NCBI GenBank assembly: GCA_026985075.1
Contig: JALSQX010000020.1
Location: forward strand, 62,001-126,000
Length of the DNA stretch: 64,000 nt
Reading direction: 5' to 3'
Origin: Blastocatellia bacterium
Lineage (GTDB): Bacteria > Acidobacteriota > Blastocatellia > HR10 > J050
This document shows, piece after piece, positions 25,784 through 34,439 of this stretch; position 1 is the stretch's first letter, and each line of letters starts with the position of its first letter. The translations under genes and the position numbers were made by a program. The notes under the pieces were generated by a model. The model was not told where the DNA came from, ran no database searches, and saw nothing but the letters and a program-made list of their open reading frames with translations.

Positions 25784-27169
25784 ATGATGAGAACGGATCG
25801 ATCATCTGAGAACATCCGTCCGATCGCCCGATGGCTCATCATCGCTGGCTTCATCGCCTCATGCGGGCTGATGCCCATGACGCTTCATCCCACCCCGGCA
25901 TCAGTTCGCGCCCAGGAGGATGTCGATCCGGCGGAGATATGGGATGTGACCGAGATTCAAGATCCAACGACGCTAGACGCCGAGATCGTGGCCGGACCGG
26001 TGCGTAAACGCTCGCTGGGCGTGGCCCTGGATGTGTCTGAGGTCACGTTCAATTCCATCGATCTCGGCGACGGTCCCATTCGCATTCACGGATTCGTGGC
26101 CGTTCCCGTCGGTCATTCCGCGGGTTCGTTGCCGGGCCTCGTCTATGGTCACGGCGCCGGCGACGAGGCTGACGAGGAGATCGCCAGAGACCTGGCCGCC
26201 ATGATCAACGCCGTCACCATCTCGTTCAGTGGTCCGGGGCAGGGACAATCTACGGGCCCCTCTTCGACGCCGGAGAACTGGTTGAATACGATTCCCGATA
26301 TTCGCCGAAGCTGGCTCTATCAGTACGTCTACTCGGCCATGCGCGCCGTGACCTACCTGATGACGCGACCGGAGGTCGACCCTCGGCGAATCGGGATGAC
26401 GGGCATCTCCGCCGGCGGATTGATGACGCTCATCGCCAATGGTGTGGATGATCGACTGGCTGCCGCTTATCCCATCATGGCCACCGGCAACTTTCGTCAA
26501 TCGCTGGAATCGGGCTCTTGGCTCAACGCCTTTCCCATCGGCGACGAAGGATTGACGGCTGATTCGCCGGAAGTGCTCGCCTTCGAACGATATCTCGATC
26601 CCATTCAGTACGCTGATCGTCAACACGCGCCGGTGCTGCTCATCAATGGGGCGCAGGATGAATTCTTTCCCATCAACACCACGCGTTCGACCTACCTGGC
26701 TTTGCGCGCTCCCGCGACGCGACTGGAAGTCATCTTCGATTGGGATCACGGGTATTACGCCAGTTCCTCGGGCCTGTTCGATACGTACAACAATACGCCG
26801 AACGCCGCCAAACGTATTTTCGGAGATGCCCGAGCGTGGTTCCACTGGCATCTGGCCGACGGCCCTTCATTGCCGCCCATTCCCGACGTCTCGGTCACTG
26901 AACGTGACGGTGAATCCGTCTTCACCGTGGCGCGAGCCTCCGCTCGGGGCGCACGGGCGGTACGATTACTCTACTCCGATGATGGGGCCTATACTTTCCA
27001 TCGCCTGCGCATGCACCGTCAATTGGATGGATCATATCAGGTGCGTCTTCCCGGCGATGCGTCTGAACTGGTCTACTTTGTAGAAGTTCAATGGCCGGGT
27101 CCTCTCTTTCTCACGTCCGTCCCCCACCTGCCGGAGGGATTCACGCCGCGAATTCGCCCACCCCTTTAA
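25784..27169 (+). CDS. Exported alpha/beta hydrolase (acyl esterase/peptidase-like)
   Basis: The roughly 461-residue protein starts with a signal segment (WLIIAGFIASCGLMPM) and folds as an alpha/beta hydrolase: YGHGAGDE oxyanion area, nucleophile GISAGG (S209), acid NGAQDEFF (D292) and histidine FDWDHGYY (H322). A C-terminal all-beta domain of about 100 residues follows (VARASARGARAVRLLYSDDG). It resembles acetyl-xylan-esterase or dienelactone-hydrolase type enzymes acting outside the cytoplasm. Of several clustered ATGs, 25784 has the best distance to GGGAG. The small secreted protein gene follows 20 bp later. Confidence 0.87.
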   Translation: MMRTDRSSENIRPIARWLIIAGFIASCGLMPMTLHPTPASVRAQEDVDPAEIWDVTEIQDPTTLDAEIVAGPVRKRSLGVALDVSEVTFNSIDLGDGPIRIHGFVAVPVGHSAGSLPGLVYGHGAGDEADEEIARDLAAMINAVTISFSGPGQGQSTGPSSTPENWLNTIPDIRRSWLYQYVYSAMRAVTYLMTRPEVDPRRIGMTGISAGGLMTLIANGVDDRLAAAYPIMATGNFRQSLESGSWLNAFPIGDEGLTADSPEVLAFERYLDPIQYADRQHAPVLLINGAQDEFFPINTTRSTYLALRAPATRLEVIFDWDHGYYASSSGLFDTYNNTPNAAKRIFGDARAWFHWHLADGPSLPPIPDVSVTERDGESVFTVARASARGARAVRLLYSDDGAYTFHRLRMHRQLDGSYQVRLPGDASELVYFVEVQWPGPLFLTSVPHLPEGFTPRIRPPL

Positions 27170-27189
27170 TCATCACATCAGGAGGCGTT

Positions 27190-27558
27190 ATGACCCGTCA
27201 TCGCCTGAAACCACTCACCATCATGGGAATGGGGGTCCTCCTCGCTCTCATTCTCCCTCAGGCGGCCAGCTCCCCACAAGGAGCGCCCCCTCGCATCGAG
27301 CTCCGCGCCGTGTCATCTTCCTGCTACGAGTTCTCGGTGAGGGATGCCCGCATACCTGCTGACGGCTGGCACGTGGGCTTCCGCTTCGGTGGCAGCGATT
27401 GTCTCGCGTTGCGCTCGTTCTCCGAAGCCGAAGGTGAAGTGATCGGGATCGTCTGCTGCCAGGGCGTGGTCCTTCTCTGTCAGGATCAAGTGATGATCAC
27501 TGGTTCTCAGGCGGGACGCCCTGTCTTCACGGTAAGTCGCACGATACATTGTCCGTGA
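27190..27558 (+). CDS. Small secreted cysteine-containing protein, unknown
   Basis: The 122-residue product has a clear signal peptide (LTIMGMGVLLALILPQAASS) and a mature part of about 90 residues with six cysteines (in SSSCYEF, GSDCLAL, IVCCQG, LLCQD and the terminal HCP), suited to disulfides after export. I do not recognise a family. It begins behind a strong AGGAGG site and follows the exported hydrolase by 20 bp, so the two are probably co-expressed and act in the same compartment. Confidence 0.75.
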   Translation: MTRHRLKPLTIMGMGVLLALILPQAASSPQGAPPRIELRAVSSSCYEFSVRDARIPADGWHVGFRFGGSDCLALRSFSEAEGEVIGIVCCQGVVLLCQDQVMITGSQAGRPVFTVSRTIHCP

Positions 27559-27678
27559 GCGCTGGCGGTCCCGGGAGAGGTTGGCCAGAACACATTCCCG
27601 AAATGCCGTCCACCGCGACTCCTCGGGCCTGTGAAGAGGCCGCTGCCCATTCGGTCTCACCAGCGTTTCGTCAGACGC

Positions 27679-28068
27679 TCATTGAGCGGCTTCACAATAT
27701 ACCTCGATGAGGTGGCCATCGGGATCATGGACGTAAATCGAGCGCTCGCGCGGATGGCGAGGATTGACCACCTGTCGAAGGATCGGGACGCCGCGACGGC
27801 GTAGTGCGGCTTCGACGGCGATGACGTCTTCGGCCGAACCGACGAGGAATCCGAGATGATGAAGCCCTCCCCGCGTTGCCTCCCACCCGGGCGTTCTGGA
27901 TTCGATGAGCGCTAGCCGGAGAGCGCCGCGTTCCAACAGAACCAATGGTCCCTCATCGCTCGAGCCTCGGCCGCGAACGCGTAGACCGAATAGCGAAGTG
28001 TAAAAATTCACCGCTCGCGCCAGATCGCGGACGCGCAGCGCGATGTGTACGCCGATGGGATCGAGCAT
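27679..28068 (-). CDS. VOC/glyoxalase-fold metalloprotein
   Basis: The 129-residue single-module VOC protein begins IGVHIALRVRDLARAVNFYTSLFGL and ends YVHDPDGHLIEVYCE, with the metal-type residues H at the start (VHIAL), H in GLHHLGF and E in IEVY. Enzymes of this fold include glyoxalase I, dioxygenases and fosfomycin-resistance proteins; nothing fixes the substrate. The ATG at 28068 is preceded by GGAGGA; an upstream in-frame extension is not part of the fold. It is divergent from the next gene. Confidence 0.9.
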   Translation of the reverse strand: MLDPIGVHIALRVRDLARAVNFYTSLFGLRVRGRGSSDEGPLVLLERGALRLALIESRTPGWEATRGGLHHLGFLVGSAEDVIAVEAALRRRGVPILRQVVNPRHPRERSIYVHDPDGHLIEVYCEAAQ

Positions 28069-28262
28069 AAAATATTCCTCCGAGACATCGTTCCCGACGA
28101 AAGCCCAATGAACAGGATATCGGTTGGTTCCTTCGGCGACAAGCAAACCCGCGATGACGACGACCTTCCTGACGGCCAAGGTTATCTGCTACACTTGAGC
28201 AGGGTCGTTCCTTGATCTGGAGGATCAGGCGGTAGATGAAGACCTCCCGTCCTGGAGAGGGG

Positions 28263-28676
28263 ATGATGGATTTTTCTGGAACGTGGATCGTCGTATCCAG
28301 CCACGAGCTGGACGAATCCTATTTGCAGGCGGACGCCGAACCTCTGGTGACGCTTCGTCAAGAGGGCGATCGCATCCATGGCGAATACCGGTTTGGTCGT
28401 CAGCGCGGCACCATCGAAGGTCGGCGGCACGGCGAGCATCGCGTCCTCTTTCATTTCCGCGAATCGGACGCTCTCGGTCAGATCGGCGGAACCGGTATGG
28501 CCACGCGGGAAGGTCGGCGTCTCATCATCACTCTGATGCATCCTAAAGGCGATGACATCACCCTGGAGTGCGAGCGACGCGGCGACGGCGGTGAATCAGC
28601 GGCTCACAAGGAGGCGGAGACACGCGCCAATGAGGGAGGAGCTTCGTCACCTTGCGACCCCGCTTGCCAGCGGTGA
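28263..28676 (+). CDS. Small hypothetical protein
   Basis: The roughly 137-residue protein begins MMDFSGTWIVVSSHELDESYL and reads as a short beta-rich domain (TLRQEGDRIHGEYRFG, RRLIITLMHP) followed by a low-complexity hydrophilic tail. The alternating pattern is lipocalin-like but I do not recognise the family. Two further in-frame ATGs exist (28236, 28266); I favour 28263 behind GGAGAGG. It is transcribed toward the NrdD-like gene, 39 bp away. Confidence 0.65.
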   Translation: MMDFSGTWIVVSSHELDESYLQADAEPLVTLRQEGDRIHGEYRFGRQRGTIEGRRHGEHRVLFHFRESDALGQIGGTGMATREGRRLIITLMHPKGDDITLECERRGDGGESAAHKEAETRANEGGASSPCDPACQR

Positions 28677-28715
28677 ACCGTTTGAGTTAGGGTATCCCCG
28701 AGGTGATGGGAGATC

Positions 28716-30836
28716 ATGGTCGAGGAGATGGAATCAAAGCCCGAAGAACACCAGTCGGCTGAAAGCCAACCGACATCAGAAGCGGCTGCCGGACCGGACG
28801 TCGATCTTCTGGTCCGAAGCTCGGATGAGCATGTCGCCCGATTCGACCCTCAACGCATCATCGACGCCCTCGTTCGCGAGGCGCGACTGGACGTCGATGT
28901 GGCGGCCAAGATCAGTCTGGAGATCAAACAACTCATCGCTCGATCGGGCATTCGCGCACTCAGCTCCTCCCTCATCCGCGAACTGGTGAGCGCGAAGCTG
29001 GTCGAGTATGGATTAGAGAGCGCCTATCGGGCCCATACGCGATTGGGCGTGCCGCTCTACGATGCCGAACGGATCATCTGCCAAGGCGCTCGCCACGCCA
29101 CCCTTCATCCGCACGGTCCCGAGGGAACCAGTCTCACCCTGGCCGAAGCGATCAAACGCGAGTACGCCATCCTCTCGGTGTTCTCTGAGAAAGTCGCCAA
29201 TGCTCACTTGACCGGTGACATTCACATCCAAGGGATCGGGACCATCGATCGCCCGCATAACCTGGTGAGTTCCATCGACTATCTCAAGCAACACGGCATT
29301 ACGCTGCCTCATCACTTTGCTTCGTCAAAGCCCGCGCGGTATCCCGATGTGCTCATCGCTCATCTGACGAAGTTCACCGCTGCTCTGCAGGGCTATGTGG
29401 TCGGCCCGATCGCTTGGGATAGCCTCAATTTCGCTCTGGCGCCCTTCCTGGAGGGGATGGACGAACGCGCGCTTCAACAACTGGCCCAATCGCTCATCTT
29501 CGAACTCTCGGCGCCGGCCATCGCGCGAGGCGGTCAATTCGTGGCCTGTCAGTTGCATTTGGATTGGGACGCGCCCGACTATCTGGCGACACGACCGGCT
29601 CTCGGACCCGGCGGCCAGGAGACGGGCAAGACTTATGGCGAATACACGGAGACCGCCCGGCGCTTCCTGCAGGCCATGTTTGAAGTCTTTCTTCACGGCG
29701 ATGCTGCCGGTCGCCCGTTTCTCTCTCCGCGCCCCATCTTACACATCACCGACCGATTCGCGACCACTCCCGGATTCCGAGCGTTTCTTGAGCTGGTGAG
29801 CCAGGTGGCCGTAGAAAAAGGGGGCGTGCGCATAGCCCTGGACCGCGAAGAATCCCGCAGCTTCCTCGCCCGGTTCGGCATCCCGTTCGATGCCGGATAT
29901 GCGGATGTCGCCACCTGGCGCTGGCGAAGTTCCGCTCTCCAATCGGTGGCGCTCAATCTTCCCCGCATTGGCTTTCAAGCCGAAGGAGAGCTGGTCCGCG
30001 TTCTTCAAGGAATAACCGAAGTGATGGAAGTGGCGGCTCAAGCTCATCTGGAGAAGCGCGTTTTCCTGGAGCGGCTGATGGCCATGGGTGAGAATGGACC
30101 GCTCTCGCTCCTGGTCATGCGTCGCTCCGAAGCTCAATTTCTCCGACTGGCCTGGACGACTTTCTTGATGTGTCCGGTGGGAATGGATGAACTCGTCTTT
30201 CACCTGACCGGAGAACACTTGCATGAGTCAGACCATGCTGTAGAGACCGCTTTGAAGCTCTTGGACCATCTGAGGCGTGAGATTCGACGTCTCAGCTCCA
30301 AGCACAAGGTGCGATTCGTCCTGGCCGAATCGCATGATGAAGTGACCCCTCATCGGCTGGCCCGCCAGGACCTGCGCTCGTCGTTTTCCGAACAGGCGGC
30401 GCGCTGCGTCTCCGGCGATCCCTCGACCACCGAGGCCTACTATACGAGCGGGCTCAAAGTGTTGCCGCGGGCGCCGGTCAGCGCCCTGGAGCGCACGCGC
30501 GTCGAAGGTCTGCTCCATGACTATGGGGTGTTCGATGCCCTGACGCCCATCTGGTTGAATAAGGAAGCACACGCCGTCGACCGGATGGCCGTGTTCATCT
30601 CTCAGGCCTTTTATCAAACTCACGGCGCGGCTTTACTCCCCGCCCCGGAATTCACGCTCTGTCTCAGTTGCGGGCGACCGTCGCGAGGCTTTCATTCGGC
30701 CTGCCCCCATTGCCAGTCTCAACGGCTCGACGGACTCGCCCTCAGCACCGACCACTTCAGCCGAACGTCAACCTGGAGCCAGGGATTATTGGCCCAACTG
30801 CGCGACCGCTATCGCGTCAATCAAGAGCTGGAATGA
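28716..30836 (+). CDS. NrdD-like anaerobic ribonucleotide reductase homologue without the radical glycine
   Basis: The 706-residue protein has an N-terminal ATP-cone (about 28-120) and a reductase body related to class III NrdD: RGGQFVACQLHLDWDAPDYL, GPGGQETGKTYGEY and RPILHITDRF match the branch with RGGQxxF...DW and GKTYGxY. At the C-terminus the zinc cysteines are kept (C649, C652, C663, C666). The short segment where the glycyl radical Gly-Tyr should stand reads LSTDHFSRTSTW, with Asp679 at the expected glycine. No nrdG lies nearby. It may be inactive, regulatory, or depend on a different radical; a sequence error is less likely because the frame is open to the end. Confidence 0.82.
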   Translation: MVEEMESKPEEHQSAESQPTSEAAAGPDVDLLVRSSDEHVARFDPQRIIDALVREARLDVDVAAKISLEIKQLIARSGIRALSSSLIRELVSAKLVEYGLESAYRAHTRLGVPLYDAERIICQGARHATLHPHGPEGTSLTLAEAIKREYAILSVFSEKVANAHLTGDIHIQGIGTIDRPHNLVSSIDYLKQHGITLPHHFASSKPARYPDVLIAHLTKFTAALQGYVVGPIAWDSLNFALAPFLEGMDERALQQLAQSLIFELSAPAIARGGQFVACQLHLDWDAPDYLATRPALGPGGQETGKTYGEYTETARRFLQAMFEVFLHGDAAGRPFLSPRPILHITDRFATTPGFRAFLELVSQVAVEKGGVRIALDREESRSFLARFGIPFDAGYADVATWRWRSSALQSVALNLPRIGFQAEGELVRVLQGITEVMEVAAQAHLEKRVFLERLMAMGENGPLSLLVMRRSEAQFLRLAWTTFLMCPVGMDELVFHLTGEHLHESDHAVETALKLLDHLRREIRRLSSKHKVRFVLAESHDEVTPHRLARQDLRSSFSEQAARCVSGDPSTTEAYYTSGLKVLPRAPVSALERTRVEGLLHDYGVFDALTPIWLNKEAHAVDRMAVFISQAFYQTHGAALLPAPEFTLCLSCGRPSRGFHSACPHCQSQRLDGLALSTDHFSRTSTWSQGLLAQLRDRYRVNQELE

Positions 30837-30963
30837 GCGTGAGAAAGAAAACAGGAGGGAAGAGGCGGGATCACCTGTCTCCGGGAACGGCCCGTCGTCC
30901 GCGAACCGCGGTCGCCATCCATCGAACGAACGGCGACGAACAATGAGCCGCCTCCCAACGGGA

Positions 30964-31521
30964 TCAGAGACGACTCACTTCCGTCTCGGTCGGATTCCAT
31001 CCATAGCGGATGATTTCAACCTTCACTCTCCGCACGCCGAACTCGATGGCTTCCTCATACGTGGGCAACCAGATATCCAATCGACGTCCCTTAATCTTGG
31101 CGCCCGTATCGAGCACTGTATAAATGCCAGAATATTTTCCGGCATGCAAGCGAATGATGGACCCGATGGGCAACACCTTAGGGTCTGCGGCGACCACTCC
31201 CCGATTGACGCGAACCCCAGAGAACGTGATGCCCCGCAAGCAGTATGCCGTCGCCAGGAAGTCGTAAAGAACGACGTCAGGCTCCGGCTCATCCACAGAA
31301 GCGTCTTCGTTCACTTCGTCAGCATCTGCCGTATCCACGCGCGCTGGACCGATCTCGACCCGCACCGGCCGTTGATCGGATGATGGTTGAACCAGGACGG
31401 CCGACTCGACCGGTATTCCCGCCCGGTCGGCCTTGACCGAGATCAACGAAAATGATGAGCCCCCCGCCACCGCCAATACGGCGGCGGATAGCACGCTGAT
31501 CATACTTCGCCATATCTTCAT
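30964..31521 (-). CDS. 3D-domain cell-wall protein
   Basis: The 185-residue protein carries a signal peptide (ISVLSAAVLAVAGGSSFS), a linker rich in acidic residues, and a C-terminal 3D domain: TAYC, the GVVAADPKVLPIGS segment, VLDTGAKIKGRRLDIWL. The domain is named for three conserved aspartates, found in lytic transglycosylase-type proteins (YabE/MltA-like, double-psi barrel). It may cut or bind peptidoglycan in the periplasm. The ATG at 31521 follows GGAGGTGTC; a long in-frame upstream extension has no domain and crosses the promoter at 31646-31674. Confidence 0.88.
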   Translation of the reverse strand: MKIWRSMISVLSAAVLAVAGGSSFSLISVKADRAGIPVESAVLVQPSSDQRPVRVEIGPARVDTADADEVNEDASVDEPEPDVVLYDFLATAYCLRGITFSGVRVNRGVVAADPKVLPIGSIIRLHAGKYSGIYTVLDTGAKIKGRRLDIWLPTYEEAIEFGVRRVKVEIIRYGWNPTETEVSRL

Positions 31522-31645
31522 CTCTGACACCTCCTTCGGACGCCATCCCAAACCCACAGCCCAAACCATCAGAACGAAGATGATGGAATCATTCGATGAA
31601 GACTGGGGCGATGGCGTCCTCGGGTGGTCTTTTCTAAAAACAATT

Positions 31646-31674
31646 ATTTTACTTTCAAAGACAGAAGTGGTCAA
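31646..31674 (-). promoter_or_regulatory. Promoter of the 3D-domain gene
   Basis: On the minus strand TTGACC (31669-31674) and TAAAAT (31646-31651) are 17 bp apart within an AT-rich patch. The start point near 31639 gives a leader of about 118 nt. Confidence 0.65.
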
Positions 31675-32601
31675 TGCCAGCGACGATGATACCCCAGGCC
31701 CGCCCATCGACGCCCGTTGAGGAAATGAGAGAGCGCTCTGAGGGGTTGGCCTCGAGCGACGCCGCCCAGGGACCACATCACCCAAACATCCATCGTCATC
31801 ATTCATCGTCATATCCTCTCTCAAAAGCACCTGGAGAGGCCCATGAACGCTCACACCCGGCCCTCTCCTCCGTGCACCGGGGAGCAAATGCCATACCATG
31901 CCGCTCCCGATTTTGCGCCCGGCAAGGAGCAAAAGACTATCAAATTGAAAAACAATACGTTACAAGGCTGGCCCGGAACATCCTCCCTGTTTCCTGCCCG
32001 GGTTCGTGGTGTCGCATTAGTGAAACAATGTTTTCAGAGAACCGCTACATGCATTTCTCCACAGGCTTCCGGGACGGCCCGGCCGGTGCGATGAGCGGGG
32101 AAGTAACGATCCCCGGAGGCAGCTCCAGGGCCTTCGTGGGCTGGTGATTCGGCGGTGACTCGCTGACCATGTCAAGGACCCCGGAGGCCAGCTCCAGGGC
32201 CTGTACAAAGGGGCTCCGCGGCCGGACGGCGGGGAGGGTCATCCTATCCCTATCCTCGGGGAAAGGCCATCCCTCACCACAGAACACCTCGCCGCTCGTC
32301 GGCGAGGAGCCGTCTGTTGCCAGCTAATGGAGAGGGAGCAAAATCTTCTCAGACACCCCGCCGCTGGGGAGCACTCCGTTGGGAGCTCGTTCGCCGTGCC
32401 CTTCCTCTCTGAGGAAATCCCGCGGCTCGGCCGCAGGTTCGGGGGGACTCCCAGCCCCTCTCCGATCTCCCTGGCGCATGTCGGGGAATGTGGCGCCCAT
32501 TGGGGGTGAGCGGCGGCCCAGGGTTGCCGCTACGCTTTGCTCTTGACTCTCCCGCGACACTCCCCACTTCTGATTGGCGCACCCAAGAGAGGCCCTTTGT
32601 G
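31675..32601. repeat. Long intergenic region with palindromes
   Basis: About 0.9 kb without a supported gene. Palindromes of the CCCCGGAG family lie at 32109-32132 and 32178-32202, and 32210-32243 is a variant of the GGCGGGGAGGG unit seen twice near 18.8 kb. A perfect eight-base hairpin, CCTCGCCG/CGGCGAGG, lies at 32287-32307. The open frames here (for example around 31.7-32.1 kb and 32.3-32.6 kb on either strand) are repeat-derived. Confidence 0.7.
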
Positions 32602-33315
32602 TCACTCCTGAAGGGACTCTACGCTCAGTTGGTCGAGATGAAATTCACGAGGACCGCGATAGGTGATGATCCACTGGATGCCCGCCCGCCGCAACCGGTT
32701 CACATCGACATCAGCCCGAGTCACCTTCGCTCGCTCCGGCCGTCGTCGATACACATAAACTTTCCGTGGATAGAGGGCGGCATTGAAATACGCGGCGTAA
32801 CTGCTCGTCCCCCCTTGTTCCAGGATGAGGAGCAGGGAGGCCTCTTCCGGGATGCGCTGGCGAAGGCGAGTGACGGCGTCGGAGAGATCCCGATGCCAGG
32901 GAACGACGCGAATCTCTCGCTTCCATTGAGCCTCAGAGGCGGTCCACCAGTAGACGCTGTAAAAGAACCAATAAGCCACCGTGGGGATGATTACCAAGAG
33001 GTGCAGGCGGAAAAGCAGGGCCAGGATGCGTGGTCGCATATCGAACCACATTCGGAACTCCGGCGCCACCCTCTTCATTCCCCACCAGAGGATCGCCGAG
33101 GCGAGGGCCATCATGGGCATGAAGAGTCGAACCTGTTCGAGCAGGGCGTGAAGCCGCGTCGATTCCATCGACGGACCAACGGCGGCCAGTACGGAGAGAT
33201 ACACCGTATCGGGCAGGAATTCCAGGACGAGACAGAAGACGGTCAGTCCCAACAGGGCATCATACCAGCGAAACGTCCATCTCCACCTATGGCGAGAGGT
33301 ATCCATAAGGCGCAT
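32602..33315 (-). CDS. Membrane protein with three to four predicted segments
   Basis: The 237-residue protein has hydrophobic segments at about residues 22-42, 65-83 and 104-124, then a soluble C-terminal half (about 130-237) that is not obviously a known domain; it resembles the tail of GT39-type mannosyltransferase-like proteins (…AGIQWIITYRG). Its frame overlaps the glycosyltransferase stop, with a TTG or an ATG start. It is the last gene of the minus-strand glycan block, so a role in envelope assembly is inferred from context only. Confidence 0.7.
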   Translation of the reverse strand: MRLMDTSRHRWRWTFRWYDALLGLTVFCLVLEFLPDTVYLSVLAAVGPSMESTRLHALLEQVRLFMPMMALASAILWWGMKRVAPEFRMWFDMRPRILALLFRLHLLVIIPTVAYWFFYSVYWWTASEAQWKREIRVVPWHRDLSDAVTRLRQRIPEEASLLLILEQGGTSSYAAYFNAALYPRKVYVYRRRPERAKVTRADVDVNRLRRAGIQWIITYRGPREFHLDQLSVESLQE

Positions 33316-33320
33316 GCTGA

Positions 33321-34439
33321 TCAATGCTCCAGCACGTGCTCGTACACGGCGATGGTTTGCTCAGCGCATCGTTCCCCGGTGAACTGCCGGGCGCGGGCCA
33401 ATCCTCTTTGGATGAGCATCTCTCGCAATCGATCGTTCGTCAATACCTCTATCATCTTCGCGCCAATGTCCGCCACGTCATGGGGATTGCAATAGAGGGC
33501 GGCATCGCCGGCCACTTCGGGCAACGCATACACCCGGGACGTGACCACCGGGCACCCGGAAGCGAACGCCTCCACGACCGGCAATCCAAAACCCTCGTGA
33601 AGCGAAGGAAAGACCAACAGGTCGGCGCCCGCGTAAAAATGGGGCACCGACTCGGCGGGGACGAATCCCGTTTGGATCACGTCATGACCGAGCCCCAACT
33701 GCTCGATCGCCTCATCTACGGCCGTATAGCCGGGCGCTTTGTAGCCGACGAGGACGAGCTTGTGGGGCAAACCGCGTCGTTTCACTTCGGCATAAGCTTT
33801 GACCGTAGCCAGCACATTCTTTTTGGGTTTGATCGTCGACACGCTGAGAATATAGGGCCCGGATATGCCATACCGAGCCAATGTGGGTCGCCAGTTCAAG
33901 TCGGGGTTGAACGCCTCGCTCACGCCATTATACACGACGTGAATCTTCTCTGGCGGCACCCGATAATGAGCGATGAGATCCTGTTTCGAGGCCTGAGAGA
34001 CGGTGATGATGGCATCGAAAGTGGGCAATGCCCGGCGATAGCGCTCGAGTTTGAGCGGATGAAATCGCTCGACGAGGCCCCGGGGCAGCGCCGCGCGCGC
34101 CGCGCCGTGAACCGTCACCACTCGCTTGATGCCCGTCGCCCACCAGGTGTAGGGCGCATACAGAAAGGGATAGTGAATGAGATCCACATCTCGCCGTTTC
34201 AGAAACAATGCCACGAAGGTGGCATACGCATAGTGATTCTCCAACCAGGAGGGCAAGATGAGTTCGGGCGCTCGAGCCGCGACCAGATCGGCGCGCGTGC
34301 GCCGGCGAAGCAGCATGAAATTCTCTAACCGCGCGGTCAATCGCTCGACGAGCGTGGTCAACAGAAGACCAAACGTGTGCCGTCGACCATCGAGGCGATC
34401 CACCGCCAGTACGATTCTCTCATTCAATCGACTACTCAA
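33321..34439 (-). CDS. Glycosyltransferase family 4
   Basis: The 372-residue GT-B fold protein has the family-4 C-terminal nucleotide-sugar motif EGFGLPVVEAFASGCPVV and the middle ILSVSTIKPKKN segment that follows the domain linker. The N-terminal domain includes TVHGAARAALP. GT4 enzymes retain the anomeric configuration of GDP-, UDP- or ADP-activated sugars. No ATG fits the start; TTG codons at 34439 or 34427 are the candidates, and the frame overlaps the upstream phosphodiesterase stop by eight bases. Sits in the envelope-glycan block. Confidence 0.93.
   Translation of the reverse strand: MSSRLNERIVLAVDRLDGRRHTFGLLLTTLVERLTARLENFMLLRRRTRADLVAARAPELILPSWLENHYAYATFVALFLKRRDVDLIHYPFLYAPYTWWATGIKRVVTVHGAARAALPRGLVERFHPLKLERYRRALPTFDAIITVSQASKQDLIAHYRVPPEKIHVVYNGVSEAFNPDLNWRPTLARYGISGPYILSVSTIKPKKNVLATVKAYAEVKRRGLPHKLVLVGYKAPGYTAVDEAIEQLGLGHDVIQTGFVPAESVPHFYAGADLLVFPSLHEGFGLPVVEAFASGCPVVTSRVYALPEVAGDAALYCNPHDVADIGAKMIEVLTNDRLREMLIQRGLARARQFTGERCAEQTIAVYEHVLEH

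Noticed and set aside
31674-32147. Open frames in the long gap before the membrane protein gene
   Set aside because: They cross the promoter of the 3D-domain gene and the palindromic repeats and show no domain.
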